A program made the translations under genes and the position numbers. The notes below the pieces were generated by a model. The model was not told the DNA's origin and ran no database searches. It was given only the letters and a program-made list of their open reading frames with translations. Shown here piece after piece: positions 1 to 9,939 of a DNA stretch of 29,760 bases; the first letter of the stretch is position 1, and the number at the start of each line of letters is the position of its first letter. The stretch covers positions 1 to 29,760 of the forward strand of contig NEEC01000162.1 in the NCBI GenBank assembly GCA_002189035.1, in the 5' to 3' direction. Source of the DNA: Utricularia gibba. Taxonomy: Eukaryota; Streptophyta; Magnoliopsida; Lamiales; Lentibulariaceae.

Positions 1-2
1 CT

Positions 3-101
3 TGCAAAGAGGTACAAGAATTGCCCGATGGTGTTCCACCTTGGATGAATGGGAAGATAATAGGCACAACCGTGGTCACTCATAGAGGAAATGGAGAGTA
101 A
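3..101 (+). CDS. possible 3' end of an exon, unrecognised protein (partial)
   Basis: Reading from base 3 gives 32 codons without a stop, ending at TAA (99-101). The peptide contains LPDGVPPWMNGKIIGTTVV and ends in HRGNGE. Its composition (Pro-Pro-Trp, Gly-rich, no hydrophobic runs) looks more like a real protein tail than random AT-rich sequence, but I do not recognise the family. The window starts inside it, so its upstream part and any splice site cannot be judged. It could equally be a retroelement or pseudogene remnant, and a chance open stretch of this length is quite possible. Confidence 0.25.
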   Translation, partial: CKEVQELPDGVPPWMNGKIIGTTVVTHRGNGE

Positions 102-744
102 CTAACAAAATGTAGAGGTGGGAGTCTCCCAACCCAAAAGGAAAGCTTTTTAGCTGTAACCAACCATGCGAAGCAAGCAACCAAAAGCAAGTTGAAGTTA
201 GAGAGAAGGTAGAGAAAAATCGTAGAAAGATAAAACAAAGTCTAAAACTAAAACTAGAATGAGAAAAGTCTTCTTTTCGTCTAAACTTCATGGCCCATTA
301 ATTTGCTATTGTCTTTGAGTGCCTGCAAGGAACCTGCTTCTCTAACACTATAGCAATCATGCTTTTTTTCTATCAACCGCAACTGTGACACACCTGTCAA
401 GGCTCATCAATAGGCACATTCTTTCAAAAATCAAGGAGAATTTCATTTCGGAGAAGATGTCATTTGTCACCTTTTGTAGCTACCTTTCTCCATATTCTGC
501 CACATGCACATCCATAGCCAAACGTAAACACATCAAAACTGACAAAAAGATTAGATCAAACAGAATAATTATGATAATTACCCTGATAAAAATAAAACCT
601 AGAACTTATATTATGGATTCCTAGTATGAGTTTAATCACATCTAGAAAAAGACGCAAAAGATGATCGTAAAATCACCCTTAACACTAGCCTTTGCAACAC
701 AACATTAGTGTGAGTTTTTATAGTCTCCATGACTCTCACCAGAA
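102..744. other. non-coding, AT-rich, no gene seen
   Basis: I find no credible coding region, RNA gene or clear repeat here. The short open frames on both strands have unstructured, Ser/Phe/Leu-rich translations typical of AT-rich non-coding DNA. The last part may already belong to the decayed copia element that becomes recognisable at about 745. Confidence 0.5.
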
Positions 745-1200
745 TGCCAGCCTTCATGTGATTAGGGACCTCAATACAGCATCTTCTTGAAAACCGGTTG
801 GGTTTTTCGTAAATGCATTACACTCAAATAGCTAGAACCTCTTTTATAGCATATTATGATGCTAATTGGGTTGCTTGTCATTACTCAAAGATGATTGACG
901 GATATTGCACCTTTTTTGGATGTCAATTTCTCTCTTGGAAATCCAAGAAAGAGCCCATTTTTTTCCGTCTACTATCGAAGCCAAACATCAAAGTATGGGA
1001 AGCAACTACCACTATTGAACCCAAATAGCTTGCTTCAATACTACATGACTTTCTTTGATCTTTCCATAAATCTATTCCACTATTGTGTGATAGTAAAATT
1101 GCTATTTATTTCACTTGGAATCTGATCTTTAGTGAAAGAAGCAAGCATCTCAATATTAAATATTTTTTTGTTAAAAGAATGCTATACCTCAAAATTCCTA
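745..1200 (+). pseudogene. Ty1/copia retrotransposon RNase H relic
   Basis: Pieces of the copia RNase H domain can be read on the plus strand across frames. First comes a stretch resembling the end of the reverse transcriptase connection (ASLHVIRDLNTAS, about 752-790). Next is YYDANWVACHYS at about 853, matching the family's 'Y-x-D-A-D-W-A-G' core with the second Asp changed to Asn. Then come GYCTFFGCQFLSWKSKKEP (about 901-957) and finally LLCDSKIAIYF...SERSKHLNIKYFFVK (about 1079-1176), matching the usual 'CDN-x-A...ERTKHI-x-I-x-FV'. Several frameshifts and stops separate these blocks, so this is dead. It stops abruptly at about 1200, where a separate repeat begins, suggesting a later insertion. 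No LTR of this element is recognisable nearby. Confidence 0.8.
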
Positions 1201-2140
1201 TTGTCAAGGCCCAATTTCATACCATCATAAATCCAAACCTTTATGCATGTTCTAAAGAAGGAATATAAAGCCCTATTGTCCTACTACTAGCGAAAGGTCT
1301 TAGTAGGAACCCGAAGTCCCAAACATGAAATCAGAATCATATTAGGCCTATTTTAACAAATAACAAACTTTGTCTTTCCTTCTGAAAAATCATGCGAGAT
1401 CAAAGTAATCGCAAGAAATTTATTCAACTAACCATGCAAAGCATAGTCTAGACATCATGTTTAATCCTCCTTAAACAACTCCCTAATTAGCCACAAGGTT
1501 TTAAGGACACACAAACATAGGCTATATATATATACAAACACTAATTCAGAAACAAGCACTAGTCCAAAGGACCCATTTACAACCACGAATGAATAGCACC
1601 AAAATGGTCGGCAATAAGACTCCTTCCACTATAACTTAGATCACAACCTGGTTGGCCCTTTCCTTTTCATTTTCTGGAAGAATAACGATTAAGGTATTGA
1701 ATCAAGTAGAACACGTTAAAAAAGCATATAACCATTTAAAATGCAAGCTAATTTGGAAGTATAAAGAATAAGCAATAATATTTAGTATATCATGAGTCAT
1801 TTAACTATATGACCATTTATGTGCACTCTGTTAACCTAGTAATTTCAATCTGAAAAACTTGGAGGCTAGGGTTAAGAGTTTTTTTTGGTTTTGATCTCAT
1901 GAAATCAATAAAAAGGTGCCAACCCCTTTACCAACTCTATCTGGCTGCAGTCCATCTATCCTTTTCCTTTCAATTCCTCAACTTACAACTCTATGAGGAA
2001 TTGCCTTAAGTATGCTTGTCATCCAGGAGTATGCATCCATAGCTCTTCAAAGAGTACTTTATCTCAAGCAATCTAACTACACGTCAAACTTGTAAACACA
2101 GTATAGCATTCGTGTACACCAGATCATATTTCATTAGACT
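1200..2140 (+). repeat. diverged repeat copy A (LTR-like), inverted relative to 9940-10925
   Basis: This block aligns, as its reverse complement, with 9940-10925. Shared landmarks in order include TGTCAAGGCCCAATTTCATAC (1201) against TGTCAATACCCAAATTCATAC; the 'GGTTTTAAGGACACACAAA' block near 1500; 'ATGGTCGGCAATAAGACT' near 1605; 'CCTTTACCAACTC' near 1925; and 'CCTTTTCCTTTCAATTCCTC' near 1960. By-eye identity is roughly 65-75% with small indels. It begins with TG exactly where the copia RNase H relic stops, which fits an LTR or solo LTR. I could not identify a matching 3' terminus or target duplication, so its nature is inferred. Confidence 0.6.
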
Positions 2141-4380
2141 TTTTCTAATAAAAATATCACCAAATATAATTCTTTTGAAACGTAAGGAGCAGCGCTTTTT
2201 CCAGTAAAAAGAATTTTAGAATTTGAACTCAAAAAATAATTTATGGGGGTTGAATAGTTTTGAGAGGTTTTAAAAGAAAATTTATAGCTTTCTGCTCTTA
2301 ACTCCAAACCAAAGCATTCTTTTTTAAACATGACCAAAACTCAAAGAGGTACAAAAATCATGTTTGTAATAGTTCAATAAGCATAGAAATCAGCATAGAA
2401 AAATTAAGAAACATAGAGGCAATCATATAAGCCCAGATTTGCACATGAAATACAGAGCAGAAATTCAAAATCTATGATCATACTTACCCTCATCCAAATC
2501 GGCCCCTTCCAATGCCAAACCCTTCAAATATGTCTTTTCTATACGTGTAAAAAGTTTCGTGATTTTAGCACAACTTTATAGCTGTCAACAAATTAAATTT
2601 CACAAGTGCACCAATGTTCCTATAGCTCATTGTTAGGAGATTCCCCTGCGTTTCCTCACTTTTTTCCTGCTCTAGAATGCTTTTCTTTTACATGTATTCT
2701 ATTCCTAACCTCAGCAAAAGCTTATATATAAATCATAGCAATGAAATACGTATCTTCATCTTGTTAAAGCACACGGCATTATCCAATTTGTCATTTACCT
2801 ATGCTTGTTCTTGCTCTTACAGTTGCTACCTTTTCATTTCTTCTTTGCTTTTCATTTTTTTTTTATTCTTCCAATCCAACTACTGAAAATGAGGTATCTG
2901 GACTTGTAACATGTTATGTACCTTCAAAGTTATAGCTTGTCAATATTCTAATTAAGATGTTACCTATAGGTCAGTTTTATACTATCCTTGATCATCTTCA
3001 TCTCATCAACCCTAGCTTATCTGTTCTCGATGCTTTATCGTGATGAAAATGTCATGTTTGGTATAAACATGATAAATATTTAATTACACATTAGTTTCCA
3101 TAGATTAGAAGGCTAAATGTTCGTATAAATACAATAGTCTTTCTTAGTAATTAGTTAATGTAGTTTCCCAAATCATGTTGCTTTGTGATAGGCTGGGTTC
3201 GAAAGCCTACTCCACTTTTGGAATCCTACTTCTCGGCGTGCTGGCAAACGCTGCAATCTTAAATTTGCAATCCAAGTAGCTGAGATGAGAAGGATGGCTT
3301 TCAACTGGTGACCGGCTTCATCAAAACAATGCCTCCTAGATTGATTAGCTGGCGCAGGGAGGCAGGCGAGATAAATCTGGCTATCAAATCAAAACACTCA
3401 TTCGCATGACCGCCGAAAACCTTTTCTTGTTTTTTTTTTTGACCACTTGTCATATATTTCTTTATTGGGAAACCAGGACATGCTAATGGAAGTACAGGAT
3501 GATACTCATGTGAGTCCATAGTTGAGCAAGGCCACATGGGCTCACTGATACTAAACAAAACAAAAGGCCTCACCCTTAGCTACCCGAACTGCATTTTCCA
3601 ATCACATTCCTTCAACGTGTGCGCGCTGCTGCTTTGAGCGATTTATAGTTAGTTCTCATTAGGACCATCGTACGATTGGTTTAATTATCCCTTGCATATC
3701 CAGCATGGTTTTAACAAGAAGGATTCAGTCAAAATGTTGGTTTTATGTATCATTTCTTGTTAATTACTACTGTTTTGTCCATTCAATCACTCAAAAACCA
3801 ATCCCTGTGATTTGGTTGAACCAAATCAATTTTTATGGATGATGGACAATTTTTTAATGAGGAAACAAAATTGAATCAAAGCATTTACTTAGGATACACA
3901 AACGAGGCGCTTGCTGTGTGTTCTATGCCTTGTTATTGCTAACTTAATGCAACCTCTCTCTTCGTTTCACGGGCTGATGCTAATTATAGTCGTACTTGCG
4001 TAGCAGTAGTAATCTTTGTGCTTTTGCCTGGAAAAGATTCCTTCCAAATGGTCGTCCATTTGGAAGTGCTCCTCCAACTACAAATTTAGCCGAAAAAAAA
4101 TGCTGTCAAAACTCCCTTTTATCTGAAAGCAAAGTTTTCTGTCATTCACTTGCATCGATAGGCAAATCTTTTGTGGTAACAAGTCTAAATCAAAAGTCAT
4201 TCTTCTATTGTAACTTTCTTCCCTGCTTCCTGCAAACCTTAGATTCTATGCATGCAAAATTCTTGAATTTTTTAGAAAGGGAAAGAAGGCGTGAGACACA
4301 TCGTCAGAAAGGGGGCAAGGGACCAGATTGTGACTGGTGATGGCTAGTTGGATCCTTGCCCCAACCAACACCACTTCAAA
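2141..4380. other. AT-rich intergenic DNA upstream of the HD-Zip gene; no gene recognised
   Basis: No recognisable coding region. A patch at about 3180-3640 is less AT-rich than its surroundings and holds a 90-codon minus-strand open frame (3301-3573) containing EPMWPCSTMDSHEYHPVLPL, plus a short hydrophobic plus-strand stretch (about 3190-3280). Neither matches a family I know and neither has convincing splice or start context, so I do not call them genes. The final kilobase presumably includes distal promoter of the homeobox gene. A 114-codon plus-strand frame at 3996-4340 also lacks any family signature. Confidence 0.4.
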
Positions 4381-4474
4381 GATACAGCTTCAACTCTTAC
4401 AGTTATCGGTATTATTATTGTGTTGTATTTTATCGTACGGCAGTGTCTTATATCTCACAGTCTCCTCCTCCCTC

Positions 4475-4481
4475 TATTTAT
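4475..4481 (+). promoter_or_regulatory. candidate TATA element of the HD-Zip gene
   Basis: TATTTAT lies in a CT-rich stretch (CTCCTCCTCCCTCTATTTATT) about 210 bases before the predicted start codon. CT-rich tracts around a weak TATA are common in plant core promoters. A second weak candidate, TTATAT, lies near 4449. This is a pattern match only; no transcription start can be read from sequence. Confidence 0.25.
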
Positions 4482-4688
4482 TGCTTGCATCCAAAGTTGT
4501 GGGGTAATTGGATCTTAACAAAAATGGGTGGTTTTGAAGAAGGGAGTATTTCTTCTCCTCCTCTCTTTCTAGCTTCTAGTGGTCCTCTGTTTCCAACCCT
4601 CCTCCAACATAAAGTGGAATTGGTTGTGAAGTGGGAACTTGAATATACCAGGGCTTTCTTCTTGTTCTTCCTGGTTTCAGTGGCAAGC

Positions 4689-5682
4689 ATGGACTGGAAC
4701 AATGAGAGTTACAACAGAGTGCCGGGCTTAAGTTTCATTTCTCGGCCTGAGAACTCGCTGGGATTCCTCTACAACTGTACTTATGATCAGTTTCCTGGTA
4801 AGTAAATGCAGTACTTCTCCTGTTTTGTTCTTGCAGGTTTCATGGAATCTGCCTGCATGTTAAGACAGACATAAAAACAAAAATGCTCTGTTCTCTTAAG
4901 TTATACGAGAATAGAGCAGTGTATATCTTCTTCTTCTTCCTCTGTGAGTTCAGTCGGTCTGATTTTTTTCTGCATGCAATGAAACGGTGAAAGCAACGAG
5001 TGATAAACCATTTTCCAAAGTAGTCACCTTTATCCGTTGCTGCTCTTGAATCACACCAGTACAGTATCACTTTTCCGTTTCGCCCCTTTCATGTTTAGAA
5101 GAAGTCAAGCAACAGCACCAGGCATCGATCTCAGCAGCAGGGCAGATGCTTCCATCGACATTTATGGGTAAAAGCAACGTTGGGTGTATCAACCTCTATG
5201 GGCAGGATCCCAAAAAGAAGCGGCTTAGCAATGAGCAATTGGAGTCCTTAGAAAACAGCTTCCAAGAAGAAATCAAACTCGATCCAGATCGCAAAATGAA
5301 GCTCTCCAAGGATCTGGGCCTTCATCCCCGACAAATCGCTGTGTGGTTCCAGAACCGGCGTGCCCGGTGGAAGTCGAAGCAGCTGGAAAGCCTATACGAT
5401 GCACTGAAGCAGGAATTCGACGCCGTTTCAAGGGAAAAGCAGAGGCTGCAGCAGGAGGTGATGGCGCTGAGGGCGATACTGAAAGATCACATTGCCGGGA
5501 AGCAGATATCGGCGGGGTACACCGACATGTCCGGCGAAGAGACGGTGGAGAGCACCTTAATTCCGAGCTCCGGCGTACCCAATCAAGTCTCAGAATGCAA
5601 CGACAACAACTTGATCAACGTGGAGGACTACTCGAACACGATGATGATCACAACTCCGTACAACTGGGCTGCACTTCCTTAG
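4689..5682 (+). CDS. HD-Zip class I transcription factor, LMI1/ATHB51-ATHB22-like; two exons joined 4689-4797 and 5099-5682
   Basis: Predicted nuclear DNA-binding protein of 230 residues, close to Arabidopsis ATHB51/LMI1 in size. Class I HD-Zip factors bind pseudopalindromic AATNATT sites as dimers; LMI1-type members act in floral meristem identity and leaf/stipule growth. Exon 1 starts MDWNNESY, like the MEW/MEY starts of this subgroup, and carries [11 protein letters not shown]. Donor GTAAGT (4798) and acceptor TTTAG (5097-5098, after a pyrimidine tract) join phase-correctly through a GAA codon. The homeodomain spans about residues 75-129, opening KKKRL and including [12 protein letters not shown] and recognition-helix [10 protein letters not shown] (about 119-128). 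The zipper follows at once with heptad positions L132, L139, V146, L153, L160. An acidic Ser/Thr/Asn-rich tail ends YNWAALP. The gene is unbroken and GC-richer than its surroundings, so probably functional. The exact orthologue (ATHB51, ATHB22 or a related class I member) is inferred. Confidence 0.88.
4798..5098 (+). other. intron 1 of the HD-Zip gene (301 bp)
   Basis: It begins with the consensus donor GTAAGT and ends TTTCATGTTTAG after the pyrimidine-rich run CTTTTCCGTTTCGCCCC. Removing it puts exon 1 in frame with the homeodomain. Without splicing exon 1 hits a stop within two codons of the donor. Other in-frame acceptors exist slightly downstream (AG at 5103-5104, 5133-5134, 5136-5137, 5139-5140), but 5097-5098 has the best pyrimidine tract. 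Using the others would drop 2 to 14 residues of a Gln-rich linker. Confidence 0.75.
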
Positions 5683-5730
5683 CTCAATTTTTTGTTGCTT
5701 ATTTACTGTCGATAAAAATGTTTATTTACT

Positions 5731-5752
5731 GACCGTTGGATCCAAGACGGTC
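5731..5752. repeat. imperfect palindrome in the presumed 3' UTR
   Basis: Arms GACCGT (5731-5736) and ACGGTC (5747-5752) enclose TGGATCCA (5737-5744), itself palindromic. As RNA it could form a small hairpin just after the HD-Zip stop codon. A function is not implied. Confidence 0.45.
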
Positions 5753-5963
5753 TCGTAGCCCCCTAGCTAGCCTAGGCGAGGGTGGGCATGACTTTTTTGT
5801 TCTTTATTATTTATATTTAAAAAATGTGTAGTGTATGGTAACTAATAATATAGGTTAGCATTTTACAGCTTTCTCCTTGGGCGTACGGTGCGCCTAATCC
5901 TGCTGGTAGCATCCCCGGATGGGGACAATAATGGAATATTATAAAGTTGAAATGAATTAGCAG

Positions 5964-5971
5964 CCACGTGG
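5964..5971. promoter_or_regulatory. G-box motif downstream of the HD-Zip gene
   Basis: CCACGTGG is the palindromic G-box core recognised by plant bZIP and bHLH factors. It lies about 280 bases after the stop codon, outside a normal promoter position. One 8-base match may be chance. Confidence 0.3.
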
Positions 5972-6539
5972 GCACGACGAATAGTTGAATTGTTTATTAA
6001 TGTAATCAAAGATTGAATAAAAATGAACACTGAAAATGATCATGTTTTCATGAATATATTGACGAGATTTTTAAGTCACTCAGCTTGAATGAACCTCCGA
6101 TTTGCACACGCAGAACACAATTCCTTAATCAATGAAAGAAGAATAGGCTTTGGTCTACATTCCAAACACAAGATGACGTAATTTTAAATCGTGAAGTCAA
6201 AAGTTTAAAGGAGTACAGTTGGATTTAATGCAAGTGTTGAGACATAAAACCATCTCCAACCATGAGATGGATGCTTTATGAAAAAATGCCTTATTTATTG
6301 TGAAGATGAATGGAGAGCGAGATATCATGGAAGGCTAAGAAGGATGATGAGTTTGACAAGTGATAAAACCCACCCAGTCATATTTCGAAGGAAACAGCTC
6401 GCCATGTTTGTGAAAGCTTAGCTAATAGATTCCCCATCATTCGTTATGTATGCTCTTCTTTCTAAACTGCGTATATCATTAAAAATAATAGATTTTTACT
6501 TTTCATGTTGATAATTAACACTAAATTTGTGATATTTAT

Positions 6540-7130
6540 TATATTTTTGAATGGTGTGGGACAAGCCCAAAAATATTTATGTAACCATTGTGTCTGGATG
6601 ACATGGATTCATCCATTCCACCTTGAAACATGGCGGCCCATGCTATGAAAATAAATGAGAATCAAGGGATGAACATTCCTTTAGGAATTTACATTTATGA
6701 AGTTTTATGATTATAGTACAATTATAGGTATAGATTTCAGTTCCATTCTTATATATGTATCCATTTTTGATTCAATGAATTTGTGCACATTTCATTCCCA
6801 ATTCTTCCTTTCTACATGGTATCGGAGTGATTCTGAATTTTTTGTTTTCCTCATTGTTTTTTTGGACTTTTCGGGTTCTTCATTCTCTATGATCAACCGC
6901 TTGGATGAGAACAACTTTGTAGCATGATCCAAGGCTGTTCTCATTGCTTCACATAGTCATGGATGCCTTTCAGATCGATGGCTCTAAGACACCATTAGTT
7001 GTCCTGTAAATCAGACACCAAGAATGAGAAACAATCAAAACCTCAAGCATGTAACATACCTTCCTAAAATATTTCTCAATCTCCTAGGATTCAAGAAACT
7101 CTTTGAGAACATGATGTGGGTTTTAGAAAT
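6540..7130 (+). pseudogene. Ty1/copia relic: LTR end, primer-binding site and gag start
   Basis: At 6815-6816 an LTR-like CA end is followed immediately by TGGTATCGGAGT (6817-6828), two mismatches from the initiator-Met tRNA primer-binding site. Seventy bases on, ATG at 6889 opens MINRLDENNFVA, which resembles the LDENNF-x-x-W start of copia gag; the Trp position is a stop. Reading on across the stop gives SKAVLIASHSHGC, again gag-like. The coding signal fades by about 7000-7130. The upstream 270 bases are presumably the 3' part of its LTR, but I could not find the LTR start or a second LTR. Dead fragment. Confidence 0.65.
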
Positions 7131-8957
7131 CAGTCAAATATATATGTCTAACCCTAATGAGCTTGAGACAAAATGAGGTAAAACGTGGGCTTGGCCTGCA
7201 TACACACACAAGAGGCTTATGGGGTCAGTTTTGCACCCTCCTACATGCGTAGCCTTTTCAGATTCAGAGGCCTTTGAAAACCAAATCCAATCTAACAAAT
7301 TAGAACCCTATGCACACACGAAGCCCAGCTTATTCTCAAGCCTATCAAAGTTAATGGGTTAGTATCCTATATATGTTGGTGTATGTGTTCTAGATACAAT
7401 CAACTCATTGGCAAATCTTATCCTTTGATGTTTACCTTGAATTGTGATCAAGTTTACATCATTGATAAAATCCTTTACTTAATCTATGTGCTATAGAAAT
7501 TATGATGAGATCATAATGTGAGATTCTTCAAGCATTTATGTTCAAGTTAAAAACTCCCTGGCTAGAGTGTTTGTGAAATAAGGATATCACAAATACGGAT
7601 AATCTGGCACACATTGACTTCCCTAAACAGTTTAGGCAATGGTTCTCACAATTGATGTAATGAGATTACTAGAACCTATGTGTGGGTGTCGATTAGGAAA
7701 TCGATTCTTTGGATTACTCATCTTTGAGATGCTATTATAGTAAGCTAACCAAGTGTCAGTAGCAAGATCTCGAATATGACAGCCGTGACTTAGCTTAGAC
7801 TTGAGGTCAACAAAGTTATCTTGATATTAAGCTCACATTTTCGCTCATTACTAATGGTAGCCTAACTATGGCTTGCCTAGTATTGATGAGTAGGGATATA
7901 ACTCCTTAAGATTGGAGATAATTGATTGATCAATAAAGGATTCATCACTCATGTTAGCTATGAGATTAATCTCACGTAATTGCATCAAAGCCTAACAGTA
8001 AGTCTTGGGACTAGGGTAATGACACTCAAATTGTTTGAGTAGGTCATTGAGTGTTAGTGCTTGAATGCAATTATAAGTTCGATACATCTGAAAGACACAC
8101 ACCCATGTTCTGGTATCGAATGAGATATACGTATGATGAAAGCTGTTGATTGCATGGTGGCTGGTCATGGAAATGCTCAATCAGTTCACCTGATTATTCT
8201 TTAATCTTGGGGATCATGATATGTTACTAGACATCACTCATGATCGATAATGATAGATTTGATTAATTAAGAGTTAATTAATAAATTCATTATTACGGCC
8301 TTTATTGAGGAAGCCTATAGGGTCACATACAACATTGGAGTCACTCATCGATATAAAATAGAATGATACAATTATAGAGATGTAATTGGTAAGGTGGATA
8401 AATTAAATAGAGAGTTATTTTGAGATTAATATTGATTAAACTCAAAATAAAAGATCTCATATAGATATAATTTGATATGTCACAAAAAATCTATCGAAAA
8501 AATTTAGATCTTGAGATCTAGGTCTAGAGACAAAATGCGAAAAATGTGCAAAAAAATTGTTCCAAGTTAGTTTTAATTCACTTCTCACGTGCATTGACTT
8601 CTTCCGCTTCCCTTCCATCATTCTTTTTATCTTGTGTGTTCCAACGGTTTTCCATGCATGCAATTAAGTGCTCAATCATGTGCAAACTCTGACATGCCGT
8701 AAGTTAGGAGTTCTAACTAGTGCCAATCTTCTACCCACAGTTGACCCAAGTTGTGTACAAGGCATGAAATGTGAATGATTTTTTCCTGCAAGCCTCTTGC
8801 AAGTCTTCTGCCACTCTCCAAACCTGACTCCTTACATTTTGGGTGAAAGTGCATGAAAAAAGATAAAAAAAATATGTACAAAATGCAAAAATAGGATTTT
8901 TCTAAGAAAATAGAATACTTATCAATAAAACTCCTAATTTAGGCAACTTAATCCTAA
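7131..8957. other. non-coding repeat-like DNA, no coding signal
   Basis: A long stretch of AT-rich sequence without coding potential on either strand. Its even texture and sharp borders (copia gag relic on the left, copia reverse transcriptase relic ending exactly at about 8957 on the right) suggest inserted non-autonomous retroelement sequence, for example the internal part of a large retrotransposon derivative. I found no terminal repeats, primer-binding site or polypurine tract to prove it. Confidence 0.35.
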
Positions 8958-9440
8958 TTAGCACATGACTATCATATGGTAGCTTCTTGTATGCTTATAA
9001 AATAGAGCAGCCTCATTTTTGCTCTTTTTGAACTCAAAGTCTGAAAGAGCTGATTCGAGCTTGGAGTACCAAGCATTGGAGGCTTTTTTCAAGCCATAGA
9101 TTACCTTGGATAATAGCACTGCTTGGTGTTTTTGGATTTCAAAGCTGGGTGGTTGCACGGCATAGATGTTTTCTTGTAAATATCCATTCAAAAAGGTTGT
9201 CTACACATCCATTTGTAGGATCTTTCATGTTTTTTGAGCTCCAATGGATAAAATCATACATATAGTATCAAACCTAGTCACTAGAGCAAATGTGCTAAAG
9301 TAGTCCACACCATATTCTTGAGAGTAGCATTTTGCAACCATTCTAGCCTTGTGTTGTTTGATGCTACCATCAGAATTGGTTTTTGATTAGAAAATCCATT
9401 TGAGCCATACTATGTTGATAGCATTTTGAGGTTTACTAAC
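8958..9440 (-). pseudogene. Ty1/copia reverse transcriptase relic (minus strand)
   Basis: Read on the minus strand from about 9430 the order of copia reverse transcriptase motifs is clear: LKWIF, then SDGSIKQHKARMVAK (the family's 'GS-x-x-x-KARLVAKGYSQ' block), YGVDYFSTFALVTRFDTI, QMDV*TTFLNGYLQENIY (the 'DVKTAFLNG' block with Lys turned into a stop), then VIYGLKKASNAWYSKL and HTRSYHMIVMC. It ends at about 8957, immediately before where the catalytic YVDD motif should be, so the active site is missing. Stops near 9410, 9218 and 9205 confirm decay. Likely part of the same element as 15150-17284, in the same orientation and next in domain order. Confidence 0.85.
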
Positions 9441-9939
9441 TATGTAAGATAGAACATAAAGACAGTCATATAGTTGCTTAATTAAATAGAAAACATTGAG
9501 AAGAATCTTAGAACCCATTATCAAGCTTACACTTGACCAAATTTGATCATTCTATAGATGAAACCTTCCACTATATCTCTACTTCACTCCTGAAAAGCGT
9601 TAGGATTTTAGGACAATCAATCAGTTCACCACAAATTTCTTCCCACAACTGCGCAGATTGCATACCCTTTTCTTCCAACTTGTTGTTCATGCGTTTTTTT
9701 TTTTTTTTTTGTTTTTAGGACTTACAAGAGCTTCAACGCCTAATTTTTATCCTTATACCACTTCAAGTGATCCTTATCCTCAATACCATGGTGTCTTAAC
9801 CCTCTTTCGCCACCTTGAGCAATATCATTGCCCCAAAAGATGGCAACCCATTGCTGCAACCATTTTTACCCATTTCAATTTCCTTGTTCTCTCATGCCTT
9901 GTCTAAATTCCAAACGAAATGTTGTGTCTCACATGATAA
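9441..9939. other. unassigned DNA between copia fragment and inverted repeat B
   Basis: Contains a T15 homopolymer near 9695-9710 and short open frames on both strands (for example a plus-strand frame with YPYTTSSDPYPQYHGVLT around 9745-9800, and a minus-strand stretch with QLWEEICGELIDCPK around 9600-9670). I recognise neither and neither has supporting context. It may be internal sequence of the element to which repeat B belongs. Confidence 0.3.

Larger units (their letters stand above)
5683..6539. other. 3' flank of the HD-Zip gene; no further gene seen
   Basis: Presumed 3' UTR and downstream DNA. It contains an imperfect palindrome at 5731-5752 and a G-box at 5964-5971. AT-rich stretches such as TATTTATATTTAAAAAA (about 5808) could serve polyadenylation, but no single signal stands out. 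From about 6240 the sequence is unremarkable AT-rich DNA that may already include the LTR of the copia relic that follows. Confidence 0.4.

Noticed and set aside
3185-3260. Sequence GGGTTCGAAAGCC resembling a tRNA T-arm (B box)
   Set aside because: No matching acceptor stem, D-arm or anticodon arm could be folded around it. A single B-box-like match is not a tRNA.
3996-4340. 114-codon plus-strand frame upstream of the HD-Zip gene
   Set aside because: No family resemblance, and its Lys/Arg-rich end comes from an A/G-rich stretch. No splice or promoter context supports it.
4356-4805. 149-codon open frame read as one protein through the exon 1 donor site
   Set aside because: It merges upstream leader sequence, exon 1 and the first codons of intron 1. 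The real protein starts at 4689 and splices at 4797; the open frame upstream has no family signature.
5343-5732. 129-codon frame overlapping the HD-Zip gene
   Set aside because: It is a +1-frame shadow of the homeobox exon; its Arg/Gly-rich composition comes from the GC-rich homeodomain codons.
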